From Daedaleopsis sinensis (Eukaryota; Basidiomycota; Agaricomycetes; Polyporales; Polyporaceae), in assembly GCA_033807695.1 (NCBI GenBank), contig CM066305.1:4216001-4280000 (forward strand): 64,000 bases of DNA. The letters run 5' to 3'. Position 1 is the first letter of the stretch. The number at the start of each line of letters is the position of its first letter. A program made the translations under genes and the position numbers. Below are positions 56,940 to 64,000 of this stretch, piece by piece. The notes beneath the pieces are model-generated. The model made no database searches. It was not told where the DNA came from and was given only the letters and a program-made list of their open reading frames with translations.

Positions 56940-58320
56940 TAATGCAAAAAACTCCATCTTCTCCCAGAGGTTTAGAGTCAATCACTCTACAAACCTACGT
57001 ATACGCCTGTCCGCCTCGACAGTGTCCGAATCGGCCCAGATGAGACAACTTTCTGGCCCCCCATTCGACTCGCTTCGACTCGACTCGACTCAAATGAGTC
57101 GTTTCATCTCACAAAATCTGTCGAGCGAGACGACCTCCTTCGCGCTCGGTCGCCGACGACGACCACCTTGCGCGCCCGCGGCCGCCGACCCCGATGACGG
57201 TGTACTTACAGAGTTGTCACCGATGCGCCGGGACGCGCCTCCCCAGCAGCAGACCAAGCAAGTTCGACCCCGCCTCGTCCATATTGCTCATCGTGTCTGC
57301 GCATACCACTGGGGAGGTTCGTTACCATCTGTGTCGACCGCTGCCCCGCTGCACTGACCGCTGAAAAGACTCCCTCTACTCCCAGCATTCTGCAAACCTA
57401 TGGCATCGTATGCAGCGTTCGCTGTCCCGCCGTTTCGACGGTGTCCGAGTCTACCGTGACTGACTGAACTGGCCCGCGGTTCAACTTGATTCGACTCAAG
57501 CTCAAGCGAGTCGGTTTGTCCCGCAAAAACGTGCGTCAAACATTGTCCACCACAGCGAACCGCACGCGGGTCTGTCGGGCGAAGCGACCGCCTTCAGTTA
57601 CGACGGCACACCGACGACGATCGCCATGCGCACCGCCGACTCGGACTCCCGGTAGTAAGTGACAGCACGCAGAACTTACGGACTCGGAGCTGTCTATGCG
57701 CCGGTCGCGGGACGCGCCTCAGGCCTCACCAACAGCACATCCTGCCACTGCACCCGCGTCCCAACTAAGTTCGATCCCGCCTTGCAACTGGCTTCTACGC
57801 ACGCACCGCCGCCGCACGCCGCACGCCGTCCGGGACCCCAAACCCCAAAATGCGTACCCCGAACCCCTCTACGGATACGGGTACGCATCGCCCGCCATTC
57901 GACCTGACTCGACCCAAGTGAGTCGTCTCAGCACACAAATTCGGTGTGTAGCGGACGAGCAACACGCGGATCTGTTGCAATAGGGCGCAACGACCTCCTC
58001 CGAGCTCGAGTGCGGACGGGTCGCCGACGCCGACGACGATCGCTACATATGCGCGCCCGCCGCCCCCCGACTCGAACTCGAAGGGTGTCGGTAATCATGC
58101 ATCATGCATTATGACCGGACGCACTCGGAGAACTTACGGGCTGTCCATGTCAACGATGCGCCGGGAAGCTTGAAGCGCCACGCATCCAACCCCCGCGTCC
58201 CAACTGAGTTCGATCCCGGGCCCGCCTCAGCTTCTACGTACGCTGCACGCGGACCTCCGAGCGGCGAGCTCCAACCCGTCTGGTACGCATCGCCGCCGTA
58301 TCCGCGCGAGGAAGGCTGAA
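56940..58320. repeat. degenerate direct repeat, three copies of about 430 bp
   Basis: Units near 57018-57360, 57436-57800 and 57890-58260 share, in order: a GTGTCCGA[A/G]TC-type segment, TTCGACTCG...CTCAA[A/G][T/C]GAGTCG, CGACGACGACC/CGACGACGATCGCC, a CTTAC[A/G]GA/CTTACGGG segment, GATGCGCCGGGA/TATGCGCCGGTC, and AAGTTCGA[C/T]CCCGCC. Indels separate the copies and no frame is conserved. The family is not recognised. Confidence 0.6.
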
Positions 58321-58329
58321 AGCGACCTC

Positions 58330-61300
58330 CGCATCCGCATCGACACGAGGCGCACCCTGTGCCGCCCGGGCGGCCCGTCGCCGCTTCGCGAAGAGGAACA
58401 TGAGGAAGGCGAAGGCGAGAAGCGTCCGGGGCCCGACACCGTCGCGCCCGCCGGGCGCGTCGGCCGCATTGGTTGCCCACACGAACGCGCGCACTTGCAA
58501 GTTCCCCCGCCCGTGTCCGGCCGCCGCTCTGCACCCAGCTGGCCATGCGCATGCATCTATCCAATCCCGGTCGTCCTCTTCTGCAGCTGTGGGCAGGCGC
58601 TGGCGCTAGCGGTAAGTATACGCGTACGTCGTATACAGCGGTGCTTCCCGCTTCCCGCTTCCCGCTTCGACGCGCCCTGCTCCGTCTGCGTTCCATGCAT
58701 CAGTCGCCGCCGCACCACAAGGTCCACACCGCTCCCTGTGCCAATGGCAGTCAGACGCCGCCAAGGTCCCATGGACACCGTCGCCGCCCTCCCGCCGCTC
58801 CCTCCCCCGATGTCAGTGTAACTCACTCGTGACTGTACGCAGGCTACTAGGCTAGGCATCGGTATACGCCTTGTGTGTTCCTTGGGAAACGTAAACGACT
58901 CGGACGTCGCCAGCCTGCGCCCAATCCCCAACTTGACCCTGCCGCTGGGTCCCGACCGCCGCGCATGCCATGTCCGCCCAGCTGCTTCCCTTCCTCGATG
59001 TCCGTTCTCCGACGTCCGACGTCCGCCCTCCGCCCTCCGCCTTCTCGACCACGCTCGCGTCTCTCCTTCGGGAGTCCGACGCGCGCGCCCGCCGCGTCGC
59101 GCGTATGCCGCTCCCAACTCCGATCTCCCAACCACGCATCAACATTATGCATATATCCCATAACACGGCTCCCGAGCGGTGTGCTCTCCCCCACGCATGC
59201 ATGGCAGCCCGACGCGTCTGATTGCTCGGCGCTCGGCGCCCAGTCCTTGGTTCTCCGTGCTCAGGACGCGGTCCCGCATGTACCGTGCAAGCGTATGAGC
59301 GTACACGCGTACGCGCGCGCATATCTAACCACACACCCGAATGTTGTGTCGCATCTCGCAACGAGCCATGCCGCTAGCACTTGACTCAAATATCGCACAT
59401 CGAATGAGTCCGATATCGTGCACGCCCTGACTGAGTACTCAGTACTTCGCGTGAAGAGCTCGTGCCACGACTCGGGAGACCCCGCGCACGTGAACGGTGG
59501 CCGTGGAGCTATAGTAGCGGCACAGCTACTAGTACTGGTATATTTTCCTGTATGTTCAGGGGTGTGCCTGGTACACGTACGCTCACGATCGTTAACCATC
59601 ACGTCGAGTGCTTGATGATACAACGTCAACTGTACCCACATGCGGCCCGAAAGCATCGGCGGGGGACACGACTCCAACGCTACCGCTACCGCTTGCGAGG
59701 AGTCGGGGGTCTACTATGTAGTAGTACATACGTGCACATACTCCGACATGCTTGCAGTGGGAATCCCGCCCGGCGCCGACACACAGACTGACTGGAGCTC
59801 GAAGCTATACATATATGTAGGTCACCGGTGCACCCAAGGCCGCGACACACTGTCTTCTCGACCTGCCTGCCGCACTCGATAAGTCAACTACCCATCCCCA
59901 AGCACAGTACCAGCGCAATTAGCATACCGAACACGAACGAGTCTGCCTACCAGCTCGGAGCCTGCGTACGACCCGGTGACCCACCTCAAGACGCCCCACA
60001 CTCCAAGTATGCCGGCAGTACTACCTCGTAGGGACCTGTCCCGTGCGCGTGCGCCGGCCGCCTCGAGGCTACCTGCACGAAGGATGACACGCTCGCCGGG
60101 CCGCCCCCGGTATGTATATGCATGCTGCCGCCGCGGCGCACAGGCGTGCAGACCGCATGTAGGACGTGACGCGTGACTGCTCGTCGAGGGCGCATATATA
60201 TAAGTATCTGGGCACAGACGGGCAACATCCGTCGTCGTGTTTTGGGAGCTAGAGCAGAGAGGGATGACTCGGAGAAGCTGGAGCTGAGGCTGAGTCTGCA
60301 CATCGCTCCCCCAATCCCAATCCACAGAATACGCTGACGCACTTGGGTCGTGCGTGCCTCCCTACGCAGAGACGCAGAGACGCAGAGACGCAGGGGCCGC
60401 AGTGGATGGCGCGTGACGCGCCCCGGGGGCTGAGATAGCCCCGCGGCCATATGCGTGCGGTGTGGTGACAGGCTCGTCGGAGTCCGCGGAGGCCTTCCGC
60501 ACCCGCACCCGCACATCCACATCCACATCCACATCGGCCGCGCACTATCACAGTCCACGGCGGCTTGGTGTCCGCCGAGTACGGCTCCCGCCTGTACGCA
60601 TCAGCGGGTCGGCGGGTCGGCGGGTCGGGCCAAGGAATGGAAAGAGAGGTACTTAACAAAGCAAGGTCGGTGAGAGCGCTGCCGCGGGCGTGCAGTGCTA
60701 GAGGACGGTTGTGTGCCGCTGCAGCTGCAGCGGCTCGGAGTATCTTGAACGTCAACGTTAGCGGGTCGCGCTGGCTGCGAGTGTGACTGCTGCTGTGGTG
60801 CGGGTGCGGGCCCGCGGTGCCAGTGGTGTCATATGTGATGGGCATGGTCAAGGTTTCCGTCGAGTGTAGAGTCATGCTCAATAGGCAGCGAACGTGCAAT
60901 GCTGCGGGGCGACGGCCACAGTCAGCGTGGCCAGTGAGCCTGAGGGACGCCGAGCCGAGTGTGCCAAGTAGTGGGCCCGGAGTCGCCCTCGGACTACGAG
61001 CTCGAGCCTAGAGGCCGGGAGATACTGAGCACGGCCGTGAGCGCAAGAGCCGAGGGCCATCGCATTGACGCAAGCTCTTAGCTGCCAGCTTGAGGTCAGA
61101 GGGGGGACGCGGGCGCGCCATCCTGGCCCAGCTGACCAGTGCGGGCGCCGCGCTTGAACGAAGACGTGATGCGCCGCACAACGCGTGCCCCACGTTCCGC
61201 GCGTTCTCGACCACCCGCCGCGAGCCGCGAGCCGCGAGTCGCGAGCTGGGGAAGCCGCGAAGCTAGAAGCCCCGTCACGCTCCGAGCTCGAGGGACAGGC

Positions 61301-64000
61301 CGAGCGCCGTCCGGGCGAGGGTCGGGGGCTGCGCATGGCCGACGCTTCGCACTAGGACTTGGAAGCGCTAGCGTGGTCCACACTCGGACTCGGACTTGAG
61401 CTTGAGCTTGGGCGGGTGCCGGGGCAGTGTTGTATTGTGTGGTCGGCGCGCAGCGGTGAAGTGCGGGTTCTTTGCTAGCAGAGGAGCGCTGAGGGCACAG
61501 AAGAGGCCCGGGCTGGCATGGCTAGTGCGAGACTGCGAGCTCGAGTGAGACTAGACGTGCTGGAGAAGCGTTAGCAGGAACGAGCGGGCGGTATATGGCT
61601 GTGGGATACTCGGGTGGGTGCCTGCGTGTGGCAGCGACGTCGACGGTGATTGATATCGTACGTACTCGACGCAGCGGGTGGTTTACCGTTTATCGCCTTC
61701 CCTCCCAGTCACCAGTGGGGTGCCGAGTCGGAGTCGGTGGCGGGCTGGGCCCCCAAGTCACGGTTGAAGCTAGCCTGAGACCGGGTACGTGGACGTGGCT
61801 GCTGAGTTAGGGCCGCGAGGTGCGTCACGGTGAGGCGGGTGGCGGAGGTGTACGTACGTACTAGAGTGCGTGGTGCACGTACATACGTACATGCGTAGTT
61901 CCCTCCGGCCGCGGACGGAGAACGGGGCAACTAGGTGGCATCGATGAGGATCGCGTCGCCGGATGGCTACTATCAGATAGTACGTCCGAGCGTCCCGGCC
62001 GATAACCCGGAGCACGGCTTAAACTTTGGGGGTGCTGCGCCACATCGAGCTTCGTGGTCGAGGTTGGTTGAGAGATCGCTGCCAAACGGCGGGTGCGGTC
62101 GTCGTGGTGAGGACGTGCGTGAGCAAGTGGAGCCGCGAGCGCCGCGCGGGCCGTCGGGGAGATCGAGATCTGCGCGTGTTATGGACAGTTGTGGCGAGAT
62201 GGCGGTGCTGTGATACTGTACTCCAAGTTCGGCATTCTGCGGTGATTTGGACAGAGAGGTGACTGTCGCTTGTAAGTCAGGGTCGCTAGTTGCGCTCGAG
62301 TGTAGACAAACCACTGTAGCTATCACTTAGGTTGATTCGATCCAGGCGAGGTCCTTGAAGTTGCCGATTTGGAGGACAACGACGGCGGACAAGCTTCCCG
62401 AGTGCGAGGCCCGCAGAATGACGACTGGGCTCTTAACGTCGACGTCGGATGCTTGGATAATTTTACGTCTCAGAGACAAGCCTAAGAACAAGGGAGTGAA
62501 TTTCAATCCAGAACTTCACGCGAGAATACAAGGAGCAGCACAGGCGCCGGCCATTATCCACATCGGGTGCTGGGCAGACCCAGTACTCACCGAAACTTAC
62601 GTTCTACTCCGTACCCGGAGCCTACAGCTTGCGACGGCCGAGCAGAACAGTGTGGACAACGACAGTCGGACATTGCCAGGCCGTATGTGCATGTAGATAT
62701 CCTGAGACGGCGACACGGCTGCGGTACGGTCAAATGTATCGACGACGTGATTGACCTCGACCAATACTTAACCGTAGAGCGATACGAGTCAACCAAGCAA
62801 GCAATCACCACCGGGACGTGCCAGCTACCGACAGTAACACCGTGACGGTGGGGCTACGGTGTTCGTCGATGCCGTCCACCGCTGACAGACTGGACCGTCA
62901 CGGTAGTGAGCTGAGCAGCGGCAGTCGGCGGTAGACAGATGAGCGTTGAACGTGCAAACACCCATAGCGGACAGCACGCCCGAGAGCCCGAGGAGCCGAG
63001 AGCACGAGAGCACGAGAGACTGAGAGCTTGCCAAAGAAGCGGATGACCGAGGGCCAATGCGGGCCACCGCCACGCGCAGGCAGCACGCCGCAGCGCGGGC
63101 ACGGGCACGGGCACTCGCAGCAATAGCACTCGCACGCCGCAGCCTTGAGGCTCGTGTGCGCCCCGGCCGTCCCTCACGCGCACCGGCGGGAGGCTCAGGC
63201 TCGATCTCGATCTCGATAGCACCGTGACTATAGTAGGTACTGCAGCCTGCAGCCTGGTTGGCAAGTGCTTCCTGGGCGCTGGAGCGCTGAGTCAAGCCTG
63301 AGCCTGAGCCTCCGACCTCGCGAGTCGCGCGGGGAGGGACCCGCCCGCCTAAAGGCCGACCCCCCGCTTGGTTCTTGGTTCTTGGTTCTTGGACTTGCCG
63401 ATGGCCGAGGCGTGTCGGGCGCAGAAGAAGGCCCGTGGCGAGGGTGGTCCAGTGCACAGAATTGAGAGAAGGCCCGCGGTGCTCGCCAGAGTACAAACGG
63501 TGAACGCGCGGTGGCGGTCGCTGTTGCTGTCGTCGTGCCAAGGGTCCTGTGCAGTGCCAGAGATAACGCACCTGTTTTCGTTCCGGGGGCGAAGTCGCGG
63601 CTGAGGTGGGGGTAGCGGGTGGCTGGTGGCCGGTAGGAAGCACAATTCCTGAGCGCGGGCGCAGCGCTCGAGCTTGAAGTACCGGGTACCATGACGCATG
63701 TACGTACTACACATACAGGTGTGGGTGGGGCCGATTCGGACCCGGCCGTCGGGGCCTTTCAGAACCAGAACCAGCGGGCCGCAGACGGCCAGACACCAGA
63801 AGCTGATGGCGCACGCGCACGGCGGCCGACGCGGGGAGTGGGAGCGCACGAGCGTGCGTGCGAGTCTCGAGAAGGGGCGGGCCCGGGGAGGGAGGGAGGG
63901 AACGCGCAATTTGGGAGCGGCGGCGGACAGCGCACAAAGGGACGGCCGGGAATCGCAGGACTCGGAGGACCTTCAATCAGAACGGGAGATGGGATCATGA
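58330..64000. other. 5.7 kb without a supportable gene; several microsatellites
   Basis: Open frames exist on both strands because the sequence is GC-rich, but none carries a motif or a convincing start. Short tandem repeats: GCAGAGAC at about 60366-60393, CATCCA at about 60505-60535, GGGTCGGC at about 60605-60632, GAGAGCAC near 62998-63020, GGGCAC near 63099-63116, and GGTTCTT near 63370-63392. An orphan CATATATATAAG lies at 60192. Confidence 0.45.

Noticed and set aside
60192..60203. Strong TATA-like sequence
   Set aside because: No gene with a credible start follows within several hundred bases, so I do not call it a promoter.
58330..64000. Possible chromosome end because of the gene-poor, repeat-rich character
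   Set aside because: No TTAGGG-type arrays, no telomere-linked helicase-like frame, and the repeats are ordinary microsatellites.

Overview
This window is fungal nuclear DNA, most likely from an Agaricomycete (mushroom-forming or polypore-type basidiomycete). Nearly every confident gene is split by short introns of about 45-140 bp with GT...AG ends. The gene complement is also typical: a secreted sedolisin, secreted aldose 1-epimerases, an F-box/propeller protein, a BCAS3-type protein and an Old Yellow Enzyme. The species cannot be fixed from the sequence alone. There is no sign of bacterial operons, CRISPR or prophage. Exon ends below marked 'about' were placed by eye from splice consensus.

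Layout. (1) 0.8-11.2 kb is a tandem array, all on the minus strand. It holds one full-length gene with a lineage-specific N-terminal domain fused to eight WD40 repeats (8370-11173), one WD40-only paralogue (4722-5972), one N-terminal-domain-only broken copy (780-2385), and a decayed extra WD40 pseudogene downstream of each intact WD40 gene (3240-3860, 6890-7520). The blocks 2.43-5.76 kb and 6.06-9.42 kb are a segmental duplication. (2) 12-14.7 kb holds two housekeeping genes, CTF8 (sister-chromatid cohesion clamp loader subunit, with an MCB box and a CRE-like site upstream) and a MetE-like methyltransferase. (3) 14.9-19.0 kb has no gene I can support. (4) 19.0-21.7 kb has an APH-fold kinase-like gene and a small cysteine-rich secreted protein. 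(5) 22.3-23.5 kb is a non-autonomous hAT-like transposon, with a second apparently identical copy at 38.9-40.0 kb. (6) 23.9-25.7 kb and 30.2-32.4 kb are diverged copies of one relic block carrying fragments of an aldose epimerase gene; the second also carries the 3' end of an F-box/propeller gene. (7) 26.2-28.9 kb is a sedolisin protease and 33.5-35.0 kb an Old Yellow Enzyme. (8) 38.3-43.1 kb is an F-box/beta-propeller gene broken by two DNA transposons. (9) 43.5-47.8 kb holds two tandem secreted aldose 1-epimerases. (10) 48.8-52.9 kb is a BCAS3-like autophagy-related propeller protein. (11) 53.6-64 kb is gene-poor: a five-copy degenerate repeat array, the first exon of a proline-rich protein, a three-copy degenerate repeat, several microsatellites and long empty stretches.

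The most interesting structures are the WD40 array, where N-terminal domain and propeller have been separated and recombined between neighbouring copies; the pair of identical 1167-bp elements with perfect 8-bp target duplications, one of which together with a second element breaks the F-box/propeller gene; and the chimeric relic at 30.2-30.8 kb, which looks like a deletion-fused copy of the present F-box/epimerase gene junction.
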